Positions 1-9,770 of a stretch of DNA of 17,040 nucleotides are shown here, in pieces (positions within the stretch are counted from its first letter, which is position 1; the number at the start of each line of letters is the position of its first letter). The position numbers and the translations under genes are program-made. This DNA is from an uncultured Acetatifactor sp. GTDB lineage: Bacteria; Bacillota; Clostridia; Lachnospirales; Lachnospiraceae. The DNA lies in the NCBI GenBank assembly GCA_910584865.1, contig CAJUCE010000058.1, positions 1 through 17,040 on the forward strand, written 5' to 3'. Under the pieces are notes generated by a model. It was not told the origin of the DNA, searched no databases, and saw only the letters and a list, made by a program, of their open reading frames with translations.

Positions 1-710
1 GTACCACGCTCTACACGGCCGGTAGCAACAGTACCACGTCCGGTAATGGTGAATACGTCCTCTACAGGCATCAGGAAAGGCTTGTCTGTATCACGCTGAG
101 GATCCGGAATATACTCGTCAACAGTCTTCATCAGCTCGAGGATCTTGTCGCCCCACTCTCCGGTAGGATCTTCCAGAGCCTTCAGAGCGGAACCCTTAAT
201 GATCGGGCAATCTGTGAAGCCGTACTCTTCCAGCTGCTCATTTACTTCCATCTCAACCAGCTCCAGGATGTCGTCGTCAACATCATCGCTGTCGCACTTG
301 TTCAGGAATACAACGATATAAGGAACGCCTACCTGACGAGCCAGAAGGATATGCTCCTTGGTCTGGGCCATAACGCCGTCGGTAGCAGCTACAACCAGGA
401 TAGCGCCGTCCATCTGAGCAGCACCGGTGATCATGTTCTTTACATAGTCGGCATGGCCCGGGCAGTCAACGTGTGCATAGTGCCTGTTCTCGGTCTCATA
501 CTCTACGTGTGCGGTAGAGATGGTGATTCCACGCTCTCTCTCTTCGGGAGCCTTGTCGATCATGTCGAATGCAACGGCTTCGCCGGTGCCAAGCCTGACG
601 TTCAGGGTCTTGGTGATAGCGGCGGTCAGAGTGGTCTTACCATGGTCAACGTGGCCAATGGTGCCAATGTTACAATGGGGCTTAGTTCTTTCAAATTTAG
701 CTTTTGCCAT
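1..710 (-). CDS. tuf: Elongation factor Tu (EF-Tu), N-terminal part
   Basis: EF-Tu carries aminoacyl-tRNA to the ribosomal A site as a GTP complex in the cytoplasm. The gene starts at ATG 708-710 and runs off the window start, so about 236 of roughly 395-400 residues are visible. The GTPase motifs are intact: GHVDHGKT at residues 19-26, the RGITIST switch I segment near 60-66, DCPGH at 82-86 and NKCD at 137-140. The visible part ends early in domain 2 (GRGTVATGRVERG). An AAGGAGG ribosome binding site lies 9 bases before the ATG. It is the last gene of the str operon, 282 bases after fusA, and has its own strong promoter. The protein is well conserved and certain. Confidence 0.98.
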   Translation of the reverse strand, partial: MAKAKFERTKPHCNIGTIGHVDHGKTTLTAAITKTLNVRLGTGEAVAFDMIDKAPEERERGITISTAHVEYETENRHYAHVDCPGHADYVKNMITGAAQMDGAILVVAATDGVMAQTKEHILLARQVGVPYIVVFLNKCDSDDVDDDILELVEMEVNEQLEEYGFTDCPIIKGSALKALEDPTGEWGDKILELMKTVDEYIPDPQRDTDKPFLMPVEDVFTITGRGTVATGRVERG

Positions 711-755
711 TATTAAAGTCCTCCTTCAATTAATGAAACTTCTTTTTTTTTCGTT

Positions 756-783
756 CGCCGAAGCGCATTCCGCACACTCGGCG
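756..783 (-). promoter_or_regulatory. Stem-loop in the tuf 5' leader
   Basis: CGCCGA (756-761) pairs with TCGGCG (778-783). An alternative pairing joins AAGCGC (761-766) with GCGCTT (781-786). In the tuf transcript the hairpin is followed by an A-run, not a U-run, so it does not look like a terminator for tuf. It may stabilise or regulate the leader RNA. No known leader class was recognised. Confidence 0.4.
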
Positions 784-804
784 CTTTTTTCTCGGCTATC
801 TCTG

Positions 805-833
805 ATTATAGTAAATAACCCGAGGTTTTTCAA
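805..833 (-). promoter_or_regulatory. Sigma-A promoter of tuf
   Basis: On the minus strand TTGAAA (833-828) and TATAAT (810-805) are separated by exactly 17 bases, which is one mismatch from consensus. The predicted transcript starts near 798 and has a leader of about 88 bases before the tuf ATG. It lets tuf be transcribed independently of the upstream ribosomal protein genes, in line with the high demand for EF-Tu. Confidence 0.8.
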
Positions 834-941
834 GTGAATTTTGAAATATTATTACCACTTTTTAGCAATAATATAAGTTTTTTCACTCCTGTGATTGAAA
901 TCTGCACTTTTCATTGCCGATTTCGGGTTATTAGCGTCTAT

Positions 942-992
942 TTCCCTTTCGCGGCCAGAACCTTCTCCGCAGGAAAGGTGACACGCCTCAAA

Positions 993-1022
<30 letters not shown>
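942..1022 (-). repeat. Direct repeat: duplicated 3' end of fusA
   Basis: A 26-bp sequence is present identically at 997-1022, the last codons of fusA, and at 942-967 just downstream, offset by 55 bases. Both copies can be read as EKVLAAKGK followed by a stop. The real gene ends in TAA and the downstream copy ends in TAG. The offset is not a multiple of three, so the copy is in a different frame from fusA. It looks like a terminal duplication or a recombination scar. Confidence 0.85.
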
Positions 1023-3155
<2,133 letters not shown>

Positions 3156-3214
3156 GATTTTTTCCTCCTATCTTATTACTCCTTACATGAAAATATACAC
3201 TTCTATGGATGCAC

Positions 3215-3316
3215 AAACGCCGAGGCGTTTCCCCTACTTATTATTTAGAACCTGTAGTGTGCAAACGCCGAGGCGTTTCCCTTACAGGCTGCTAGAACCT
3301 GTAGTGTGCAAACGCC
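3215..3316 (-). repeat. Duplicated rpsG 3' end with two palindromes
   Basis: A 24-bp sequence is identical at 3293-3316 (the end of rpsG, AFAHYRF then TAG) and at 3246-3269 (followed by TAA), offset by 47 bases. The copy is preceded on the minus strand by a perfect 16-bp palindrome, AAACGCCTCGGCGTTT (3278-3263). A second identical palindrome occurs at 3230-3215, before the fusA ribosome binding site. A 20-bp stretch around the palindrome (3214-3233 and 3262-3281) is also repeated. In RNA each palindrome can form a 6-bp stem with a 4-base loop between rpsG and fusA. Confidence 0.85.
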
Positions 3317-3762
3317 TTGTTTGCCTCCGCCATCTTGTGCATATCTTCTTTTCTCTTGACTGCGGATCCGGTGTTATTGGACGCGTCAAGGATCTCGTTT
3401 GCCAGTCTGTCTTCCATGGTCTTCTCGCTTCTCTTGCGGGAGAACATGGTCAGCCATCTAAGGCCCAGCGCCTGACGTCTCTCCGCCCTTACCTCAATAG
3501 GAACCTGATAGGTAGCGCCGCCGATACGTCTGGCCTTTACTTCCAGAACAGGCATAATATTATTCATGGCCGCTTCGAATACTTCCAGAGCAGGCTTGCC
3601 TGATTTTGCTTCTACTTTTGCAAATGCACCGTATACAATCTTCTGTGCGACGCTTTTCTTGCCGTCAAGCATGATATTGTTGATCAGCTTGGTCACCACT
3701 TTATTATTGTATAAAGGATCTGCCAATACATCTCTTTTCTGAATATGTCCTTTACGTGGCAC
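3292..3762 (-). CDS. rpsG: 30S ribosomal protein S7
   Basis: S7 nucleates assembly of the 30S head by binding the 3' domain of 16S rRNA. The protein is 156 aa, the normal length, and begins PRKGHIQKRDVLADP after the initiator. It contains the typical KARRIGGATYQVPIEV and RALGLRWL-like (RRQALGLRWL) core and ends in AFAHYRF. The start is GTG at 3760-3762. GGAGGG lies 7 bases upstream, and homologous S7 proteins begin exactly there. A longer in-frame reading to 3828 has no ribosome binding site and no family similarity, so it was rejected. The gene is second in the str operon, after an unusually long spacer from rpsL. Its 3' end is duplicated downstream. Confidence 0.97.
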   Translation of the reverse strand: MPRKGHIQKRDVLADPLYNNKVVTKLINNIMLDGKKSVAQKIVYGAFAKVEAKSGKPALEVFEAAMNNIMPVLEVKARRIGGATYQVPIEVRAERRQALGLRWLTMFSRKRSEKTMEDRLANEILDASNNTGSAVKRKEDMHKMAEANKAFAHYRF

Positions 3763-4068
3763 GGTTCTTCCCTCCTTATTCATGAAGTGTGCTCTGTATC
3801 TCCCGGATATGCCGGACAGTATAACCATAACTGTTCCCTATCCTATACAGGACACTTTGGCAGCCAATTGCGCCGCCTGTTAATAGATCATCGGTACTCA
3901 CATGTGTTTCCCCAAGTGTTCGCGCTGTTTATCTGTATTTCTCGATTATACCTTACAGGGAGTAAAAGACAGCTTCCTGCATATTACAGAATTCCAACAC
4001 TTTCTTAGTTTCGTTTTTGTGGACCAAAATGACGCTTCTTTCAGAACAGCTCCCGCTTCTCCCGGAAC
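3763..4068 (-). other. Long rpsL-rpsG intergenic spacer
   Basis: This 306-bp stretch holds no convincing gene. On the minus strand there is a perfect TATAAT (3950-3945), but the matching -35 position is poor, so an internal promoter is only possible. In Escherichia coli the S12-S7 spacer binds S7 for autogenous control. Nothing here was recognised as that site. The GGAGGG for rpsG lies at its 3' end. Confidence 0.4.
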
Positions 4069-4491
4069 TTATTTCTTTGCAGCCTTGGGCCTCTTAGCGC
4101 CGTACTTGGAACGAGCCTGTTTCCTGTTCGCAACTCCTGCGGTATCAAGGGTACCACGGATAATATGATATCTGGTACCGGGTAAGTCCTTTACCCTGCC
4201 GCCGCGAACCAGAACAACGCTGTGCTCCTGCAGATTGTGTCCTTCACCGGGAATATAGCTCGTAACCTCGATGCCGTTGGAAAGACGTACCCTGGCCACC
4301 TTACGCAGAGCCGAGTTGGGCTTCTTCGGGGTGAGGGTCTTTACAACAGTGCATACACCACGCTTCTGAGGAGCGGATGCATCCGTAGCCTTCTTGTGAA
4401 GAGAGTTGTATCCCTTCTGCAGAGCAGGTGCAGTGGACTTCTTTACGGAAGTCTGGCGTCCCTTTCTTACTAACTGGTTAAATGTTGGCAT
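4069..4491 (-). CDS. rpsL: 30S ribosomal protein S12
   Basis: S12 sits at the decoding centre of the 30S subunit and influences translational accuracy. The product is 140 aa and starts MPTFNQLVRKGR. It carries the slightly longer linker (HKKATDASAPQKRG) usual in Firmicutes. The loops PKKPNSALRK and GGRVKDLPGTRYH keep both lysines whose replacement gives streptomycin resistance in known bacteria, so this allele looks wild type. The aspartate that RimO methylthiolates in some bacteria (VKD) is present. The start is ATG with AGAGGTG 7 bases upstream. It is the first gene of the str operon, about 108 bases after the predicted transcription start. Confidence 0.98.
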   Translation of the reverse strand: MPTFNQLVRKGRQTSVKKSTAPALQKGYNSLHKKATDASAPQKRGVCTVVKTLTPKKPNSALRKVARVRLSNGIEVTSYIPGEGHNLQEHSVVLVRGGRVKDLPGTRYHIIRGTLDTAGVANRKQARSKYGAKRPKAAKK

Positions 4492-4605
4492 TCTGTTTCA
4501 CCTCTTTCATAAATTAAATGGTTGTTGGTCTGCTGTGCCTGGAATCTCCCGGTTCGTCCGGCCTGTCAAAGCCAAAAACAGGAACATCCGCACGCACGCT
4601 ATATT

Positions 4606-4634
4606 ATTATAGATGGTGATGGATGTTCTGTCAA
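4606..4634 (-). promoter_or_regulatory. Consensus sigma-A promoter of the str operon
   Basis: On the minus strand TTGACA (4634-4629) and TATAAT (4611-4606) are spaced by exactly 17 bases, a perfect match to consensus. An A-rich tract at about 4650-4680 could serve as an UP element. The leader to rpsL is about 108 bases and contains a weak stem formed by CCTGT and ACAGG. Confidence 0.92.
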
Positions 4635-4773
4635 TCCTTATTTGAGCCGTTTTTTCTATTTTTCCGTTATTTTTTTTAATAATATTCATTCCCTTTTCTT
4701 TCTTTCCTTTTCTTCCGATCCTTTTTTGGAGAAATCTGATCTGCCAATCATGAAATCCGCTGTCCTTTTTTTG

Positions 4774-5163
4774 TCAATACAGCCGGATCTCTTTCATCCA
4801 CACTTCCCCTCTGGCCGCCGTCATCTGCACCCGGAGATTGGAAATCGCCGACACGGAATCGTCAATCAGGAGATTCTGATCCCTGAAGGGACCCTGGAGC
4901 TGACAGATCTTCTTGTGGCCGATACAGGTTCCCTGGTACAGAGGATACTGCCCTCCGCCGGGAAATTGCGCAATAATTCGAAAGCTCTCTACCCGCTGCC
5001 CACGGCCGCAAGCCCGTTATCCGCCTGAGCCGCCAGTCTCATATTATATTTCTCTCAGGGTATGGAATTCTGCAGGCTCAGCCTGACTGACAACTCATCC
5101 TCCGCAAATAGTACCTGATACACAATGGAAGTATTTGTAAAAGACTGTCTGCGAATAATCTTT
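4774..5163 (-). pseudogene. Probable decayed coding remnant
   Basis: No intact gene fits between the str promoter and the first ABC gene. On the minus strand, coding-like peptides appear successively in different frames. The first is a stretch ending SVRLSLQNSIP and a stop at 5055. The next is NMRLAAQADNGLAAVGSG ending near 4988. The last is an open stretch from 5016 to the TGA at 4774-4776, which ends SNLRVQ and then GEVWMKEIRLY. No start codon or ribosome binding site serves the last stretch. The final segment resembles the C-terminal beta strand of a carbohydrate-binding or similar beta-sandwich domain, but that is a guess. It may simply be non-coding. The 139 bases from 4635 to 4773 are AT-rich and hold nothing else I can name. 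Confidence 0.35.
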
Positions 5164-7251
5164 CTACTCCGCATAATGCTGCGCCTGGGCACTCCAAAGC
5201 TCAAAATACTTTCCCTCCTTCCGGCAGACCAGTTCCTCATGGCTTCCCCGCTGCACCAGCTCTCCCTTGTTAAAGACAGCAATATCGTCGCAGAACCTGC
5301 AGGAGGACAGGCGGTGGCTGATATAGATGGCGGCCTTGTTCCCCACGATGTCATTGAACCTGGAATAAATCTCATACTCCGCTGCCGGATCCAGGGCGGC
5401 GGTGGGCTCATCCAGGACTACGATGGGAGCATCCTTGTACAGGGCCCTGGCCAGGGCAATCTTCTGGGCCTCACCGCCGGAGATTTCCACTCCGTTTTCC
5501 TCGAAATCCTTGTACAGGCAGGTCTTCGTACCCAGGGGCATTCCGGACAGGCGCCCCCCGAAGCCGGCCCGCTGCAGGCATTCCGTCACCCGGTTCCCGT
5601 CCGGCTCCGTCGCCGCAGCCACATTCTGGGCCAGGGAGAAGGAAAACAGCTGGTAATCCTGGAACACCACGGAAAATATCTTCCTGTATTCCTCTATGTC
5701 GTATTCCCGAATGTCCGTCCCGTTCAGCAGGATGCTTCCCTCGTCCGGCTCGTAAAGGCGGCATAAAAGCTTGATGAAGGTAGTCTTGCCGCTGCCGTTT
5801 TTTCCCACTACCGCAAGCCGCTCCCCTGCGCGGAAGGTCAGGGAAATATGTTTAAGGGTCCAGGTTTCCGTGCCCGGGTAGCGGAAGGATACGTCGCGGA
5901 ATTCCACTTCGTATTTCGTTCTCCCGTCTGTGGGTCTGAGCTGTATTCCGCATTCTGTTGCTGTTCCGGGCTGCTTTCCGCCTTCCGCTACCTCCCTGCA
6001 CTGCTTCCCGCCTTCCACTGCCTCCCTGCGCTGCTTTCTGCCTTCCCCTGCCGCACCGGGCTGCTTTTCGCCTTCCCCTGCTGCACCGGGCCGTTTTCCG
6101 ACTTCCGCTCCCGTACCGAATTGCTTTCCCCCTTCCTTCGCTGTCACGGACTGCTTTCCGCCTTCCACAACCTTCCCGGATCCCTGCCGTCCGCTTACCG
6201 GTATATCCATGAATTCAAAATAAGCCCTCATGGCATCACAGTTCGTCCTCAGCCTTGTCAGAGCCATAGCCAGGCCGGAAAATCCCTCCGTGAACCTGCT
6301 GATGCTGCCGATATACAGCACCACGTCCCCGATGCCGATCATGCCCGCCAGGGCCCTCAGCCCCACAAACAGGTAAACAAAAGTACTCACCGTCACCGTA
6401 CAGGCCGAAATGGCTCCGGAATACTTCGCCTCGTTCCTGATCTGGCCGTCCACCATGCGCTCTCCCGCACTGTAATGCTCATCCATTTCCTCCCCCAGTA
6501 CCGCTTTCTGGCCGTAGATCCGGATATCCTTGCCAGTGTGATAGGTCAGCACATGGTTTTCCAGATAGTACCCATATATACGGTTCGCAGCAATCGCCTC
6601 CCCCATCAGGGCATGGCTCCGCTTTGTCATCTTCCCGCCAAAAATCATCCCCGCAAATCCATTCAGTAAGATGGCCCCAAGCAGCAGGAGCGAGGCCCAG
6701 GGAGATGCCGCAAAAGCCAGGATTCCCCGGGCCTGCCCCTGGTATGAGGCCGTAAAAAGCCCGATCACCAGGGAAACGGAAAATCCTATGGTAAACAGGT
6801 TGGAAACCATCCATTGGAACTGCCACAGCAGATTTCCCAGCCCCTCTCCCCCGGTGTTCTCATAATCCTGGATCTTCTGCCGCAGCTGATAGGTTTTGGG
6901 GGACTCCACCTCCACATAGTCCAGTTCCATCATCTTCTCACTGACCGCCATCCTGCAGCATGGCCAGAAACGGAACTCCATCCCGTTCAGCAGCCGCTTG
7001 AAAAGACTGGCCAGCAGATGCACCAACAGACCCACGGTCACGGTGAGCCCGGCATAGAAAAACAGCCTGGCGGGCTCCTCCCCCTCCGAGATCCCGTTAA
7101 TAATCAGCCTGGACATGTACAGCGTGATAAAGGGGGATAATGCCGCAAAGACGGCCTGCAGCAGGATCAGTCCCAAATGCCCCGGGGAAATCCGGCGTAT
7201 TTCTTTCAGTCCTCTTATGATTATGCAAATGTCTTCTTTTTGCTTTTTCAT
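5164..7251 (-). CDS. ABC exporter with fused membrane and ATPase domains (repeat linker)
   Basis: This is a 695-aa half-transporter of the ABCB type, with an N-terminal transmembrane domain (about residues 1-345) and a C-terminal ATPase. ATPase motifs are Walker A GKNGSGKTT at 483-491, Q-loop Q531, signature ISGGE at 590-594, Walker B VVLDEP at 611-616 and switch His646, so it should hydrolyse ATP. No C39 peptidase domain is present. The two domains are joined by an unusual linker (about 358-437) made of eight 10-residue repeats of the type EGGKQ plus five variable residues. The start at 7251 is chosen because AAAGGA lies 9 bases upstream. An ATG 24 bases further upstream has no such site. 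It lies 106 bases after the next ABC gene on the same strand, so the two may form a heterodimeric exporter. The substrate is unknown. Confidence 0.9.
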   Translation of the reverse strand: MKKQKEDICIIIRGLKEIRRISPGHLGLILLQAVFAALSPFITLYMSRLIINGISEGEEPARLFFYAGLTVTVGLLVHLLASLFKRLLNGMEFRFWPCCRMAVSEKMMELDYVEVESPKTYQLRQKIQDYENTGGEGLGNLLWQFQWMVSNLFTIGFSVSLVIGLFTASYQGQARGILAFAASPWASLLLLGAILLNGFAGMIFGGKMTKRSHALMGEAIAANRIYGYYLENHVLTYHTGKDIRIYGQKAVLGEEMDEHYSAGERMVDGQIRNEAKYSGAISACTVTVSTFVYLFVGLRALAGMIGIGDVVLYIGSISRFTEGFSGLAMALTRLRTNCDAMRAYFEFMDIPVSGRQGSGKVVEGGKQSVTAKEGGKQFGTGAEVGKRPGAAGEGEKQPGAAGEGRKQRREAVEGGKQCREVAEGGKQPGTATECGIQLRPTDGRTKYEVEFRDVSFRYPGTETWTLKHISLTFRAGERLAVVGKNGSGKTTFIKLLCRLYEPDEGSILLNGTDIREYDIEEYRKIFSVVFQDYQLFSFSLAQNVAAATEPDGNRVTECLQRAGFGGRLSGMPLGTKTCLYKDFEENGVEISGGEAQKIALARALYKDAPIVVLDEPTAALDPAAEYEIYSRFNDIVGNKAAIYISHRLSSCRFCDDIAVFNKGELVQRGSHEELVCRKEGKYFELWSAQAQHYAE
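5941..6180 (-). repeat. Eight tandem 30-bp repeats inside the ABC exporter gene
   Basis: Eight units of exactly 30 bases follow one another at 5941, 5971, 6001, 6031, 6061, 6091, 6121 and 6151. Most begin (plus strand) with CTGCTTTCCGCCTTCC or a close variant. They keep frame and encode eight 10-aa units (EGGKQ-x5) in the linker between the membrane and ATPase domains. The units at both ends are the most diverged. Variation in copy number would not shift the frame. Confidence 0.95.
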
Positions 7252-7357
7252 CTGCGATATTCCTTTCCCTCCCATATTAAGAATGAGATTTCCAATCCAA
7301 AATACCTGGCCGCTTTCTCATCGCCAGCCGCCCCATATCACGTCCGAAAGTGTCGGT

Positions 7358-9334
7358 TTAAAGAGCCGCAGCAACCTCCTGGTCCATACACCCCTCACCG
7401 TCTCCTTCATCCCTGTAATAACGGCTCTGTATCTCATACATAGCGGCATATTTCCCTCCAAGAGCCATCAGTTCCTCGTGGGTGCCCTCCTCCGTGATCC
7501 GCCCATCCTCCAGAAACAGGATACGGTCACAGAATCTGGTACTGGACAGCCGGTGGGAAATAAAGACGGATGTGGCCCCACTGGTCAGCTGATGATACTT
7601 CTGGTAAATCTCGTTCTCCGCCACGGGATCCAGCGCCGCGGTGGGTTCATCCAGTACCATGATGCATCCGCCCTTGTACAATGCCCTGGCCAATGCAAGC
7701 TTCTGCTTTTCCCCGCCGGAAAGCTCGATACCGTCCTCCCGAACGCTCTTCATCAAAATCGTCTTCTCCTTGTCCGGCAAAATACCTACTTTTTCATGGA
7801 TTCCGGATAATTCCATAACACGTCCCAGCTTTTCCCTGTCGATCTCTTCCTCCCTGCACAGAGCAATGTTCTTTTCCATAGTGGCGGGCAGCAGGTAGAT
7901 CTTCTGGAAAACCGCCGCCAACAGAGTGTAATAGGCGTCCCGGTCATAACTCCGGATATCCTTCCCCCCTACCAGAATCCGCCCGGAGTCCGCATGGTAC
8001 AGACCGCACAGCAGCTTTACCAGAGTGGTCTTGCCTGCCCCGTTGGTGCCAACCAGGGCAATCTTTTCCCCCTTTTTCACCGTGAAATTCAGATGGCTCA
8101 GGGTATCCCGGTCACTGCCCGGATAGCCAAAAGACACGTCCTGAAAGGAGATTTCCGGCGCTGTCTCCGGAAGGCGTGCTCCTTTTTTGCCTATATTTTC
8201 CTGCATAAAACTTTCCTGCAAGGTCTCTCCCTCTGAAACATCCCCTTTCAAGAAATCTTCCCGAAGCATTCCCCCCAGGTTCCCACGCCCTGAGATATCC
8301 CCCACTGTCCCTTCCCTGTAAAAATAATCCGCAATCTCCAGGAATTCCCTCACATCGTTAAAGGCAAAAGCCGTGCGCTGCAGCTCGCCGTAATGGCCGA
8401 TCAGGCCAAGCAGCCAGGAGGAATACTGGGAGATCAGTCCGAAATAAAACACAAAATCCGCCGCCGACATCCCCTTTTCCACAATGCAATATAGAAGAAA
8501 CCCATAGGCCACGCCGTCCCTGGCAAAATTCAGAAGCCCGCCGAAGGCATCCGCTCCCATACCCCGGATCTCCCCCTTTTTATGCCACTTCATGCGCTCC
8601 CCCATAAACTGTCCGAACAGGCTCTTCAGCCAACCGCCCATCCCGTAGAGCCGGATATCCTTGGCCGCCGCAAACTCCCCTGCCCGGTTCCAGATATAAT
8701 CGATCTTCCGGTCCAAAGGCGTCCAGTCGTCCTTGTGTCGGTGGTTCCACACATTATTTGCCTTATTTACGAAGTAAGCTGCAGTCGTCATCAACGCCAG
8801 CAACAGCACCAGCCAGGGACTTAAGGAGGCGATGAGAGCGGAATAGGCCACAAGCCCCACAAGATCGGAAGCCATGCCTACCAGCTGCGCCAACAGCTGT
8901 TGGGTACCGCTGCCCGAGTAATAAATCATATTCAGCGCTTTCTGCATCTTCGTCTGTCCCTGGGGATTCTCCAGGTTCTCATAGTCCATATCCATGGCCT
9001 TCTCACTGCAGAGGGTGAGATACTGCATCCGGTTCAGCATGGCTCCCCAGTTAATCTTGGCGTTCATCACCTGGTTCATGAGATGCAGGGCCAGCAGCGC
9101 GGCAGACAGCCCCAGGATGTCCGCCGTAAGCGCCTCCGCAGATACGCCCTCCCCAATCCACTTCACCATATAGGAGGATAAAAATGTAGTACAAAGGGGC
9201 CGCAGCACCAACACAGGCATCTGCAGCACCGTGACCGTCATGAGGACTTTGTCCATCCGCCAGGCCTTTCCAAGAGCGAAAGCCAGATTGCCTGACATGG
9301 AATGCGTTGTGGCTTTCTCTGATTTTGGTTTCAT
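7358..9334 (-). CDS. ABC exporter with fused membrane and ATPase domains
   Basis: This is a 658-aa ABCB-type half-transporter. The membrane domain covers about residues 20-325 and the ATPase domain about 390-658. Visible motifs are Walker A GTNGAGKTT at 429-437, Q-loop Q477, signature LSGGE at 538-542, Walker B IMVLDEP at 558-564 and switch His594, all intact. The linker (about 340-390) is long and acidic but not repetitive. The start at 9334 (MKPKSEK) is preceded by an AAAGGA site about 10 bases upstream. The open frame continues upstream to 9493, but that part is not transporter-like and covers the likely promoter. It precedes the second exporter gene on the same strand, which suggests a two-gene operon encoding a heterodimer. 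The substrate is not evident. Defence against a peptide or drug is one possibility. Confidence 0.9.
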   Translation of the reverse strand: MKPKSEKATTHSMSGNLAFALGKAWRMDKVLMTVTVLQMPVLVLRPLCTTFLSSYMVKWIGEGVSAEALTADILGLSAALLALHLMNQVMNAKINWGAMLNRMQYLTLCSEKAMDMDYENLENPQGQTKMQKALNMIYYSGSGTQQLLAQLVGMASDLVGLVAYSALIASLSPWLVLLLALMTTAAYFVNKANNVWNHRHKDDWTPLDRKIDYIWNRAGEFAAAKDIRLYGMGGWLKSLFGQFMGERMKWHKKGEIRGMGADAFGGLLNFARDGVAYGFLLYCIVEKGMSAADFVFYFGLISQYSSWLLGLIGHYGELQRTAFAFNDVREFLEIADYFYREGTVGDISGRGNLGGMLREDFLKGDVSEGETLQESFMQENIGKKGARLPETAPEISFQDVSFGYPGSDRDTLSHLNFTVKKGEKIALVGTNGAGKTTLVKLLCGLYHADSGRILVGGKDIRSYDRDAYYTLLAAVFQKIYLLPATMEKNIALCREEEIDREKLGRVMELSGIHEKVGILPDKEKTILMKSVREDGIELSGGEKQKLALARALYKGGCIMVLDEPTAALDPVAENEIYQKYHQLTSGATSVFISHRLSSTRFCDRILFLEDGRITEEGTHEELMALGGKYAAMYEIQSRYYRDEGDGEGCMDQEVAAAL

Positions 9335-9411
9335 TTTACACCGATCCTTTCCTGTCCCTGATTGTATTGCAGCGAAATCCCAAATCAGCGGATTTGCACT
9401 TCTTAAAATTA

Positions 9412-9439
9412 AGAATAACATGTTTAACCCTTTTGTAAA
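9412..9439 (-). promoter_or_regulatory. Possible promoter of the ABC exporter pair
   Basis: On the minus strand TTTACA (9439-9434) and TATTCT (9417-9412) are separated by 16 bases. The start would be near 9405, giving a leader of about 70 bases before the ATG at 9334. The match is fair, not strong. Confidence 0.45.
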
Positions 9440-9547
9440 TACCTCTGGCGCAACAGGTAATGAGCGTGGGGCAAGTGGTGGAAAAACCGGCATGAACGCT
9501 TCCCAACTATGGGTTGAGTTTTATGGCAAAAAACAACCTGTCATTTA

Positions 9548-9576
9548 TGGACATTACATGATACAGCAACTATAAT
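9548..9576 (+). promoter_or_regulatory. Promoter upstream of the HTH gene
   Basis: TGGACA (9548-9553) and TATAAT (9571-9576) are spaced by 17 bases, one mismatch from consensus. Transcription from here would give a leader of about 188 bases that includes the stem-loop at 9644-9676. A second, weaker candidate lies closer to the gene at 9710-9738. Confidence 0.65.
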
Positions 9577-9643
9577 AATATCATTCACGGCTTCGCCGCT
9601 CACAGCAGCTGATGCAAATAGAATTCAAATGCAGAATTCGATT

Positions 9644-9676
9644 GTCAAAAGTCGGGCAGGAGCAGCCCATTTTGAC
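9644..9676 (+). promoter_or_regulatory. Extended stem-loop in the leader of the HTH gene
   Basis: GTCAAAA (9644-9650) pairs with TTTTGAC (9670-9676), and inside it GGGC pairs with GCCC, giving an 11-bp interrupted stem. Just upstream are two GAATTC hexamers within 19 bases and a CGGCTTCGCCG hairpin near 9588-9598. There is no T-run, so it is not a terminator. It could be an operator, for instance for the adjacent HTH protein, or an RNA element. Confidence 0.5.
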
Positions 9677-9709
9677 GCAAGCAGCCTTCGCCGCGGCGCC
9701 AGGTAAACC

Positions 9710-9738
9710 GTGACACTCTTTAATAAGTACACTATATC
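9710..9738 (+). promoter_or_regulatory. Second possible promoter of the HTH gene
   Basis: GTGACA (9710-9715) and TATATC (9733-9738) are 17 bases apart. This would place the start near 9745, about 26 bases before the ATG, leaving room only for the AAGGAGG site. It is weaker than the upstream candidate. Confidence 0.4.
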
Positions 9739-9770
9739 ACTGCCATTACAAAACCAAGGAGGCGACGAAT

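Noticed and set aside
756..790. Intrinsic terminator between fusA and tuf
   Set aside because: The T-run follows the stem only on the plus strand, where no gene lies upstream. On the transcribed minus strand an A-run follows.
3763..3828. Longer S7 protein starting at 3828
   Set aside because: S7 homologues begin at PRKGHIQ, and the GTG at 3762 has a well-placed GGAGGG.
4522..5028. 168-aa plus-strand open frame
   Set aside because: It overlaps the str promoter, has no ribosome binding site and no recognisable domain. The minus-strand remnant reading is somewhat better.
5941..6180. CRISPR-like array of 30-bp repeats
   Set aside because: The units adjoin with no spacers, keep the reading frame of an ABC exporter and translate to a regular 10-aa repeat.
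5848..6669. 273-aa plus-strand open frame
   Set aside because: It is antisense to the ABC exporter and its repetitive sequence is the mirror of the in-frame repeat linker.
7252..7275. Earlier start for the first ABC exporter at 7275
   Set aside because: No ribosome binding site precedes that ATG, while AAAGGA sits at proper distance from the ATG at 7251.
9335..9493. Earlier start for the second ABC exporter at 9493
   Set aside because: The extra 53 residues are unlike exporter N-termini and cover a promoter-like region. The start at 9334 has a ribosome binding site.
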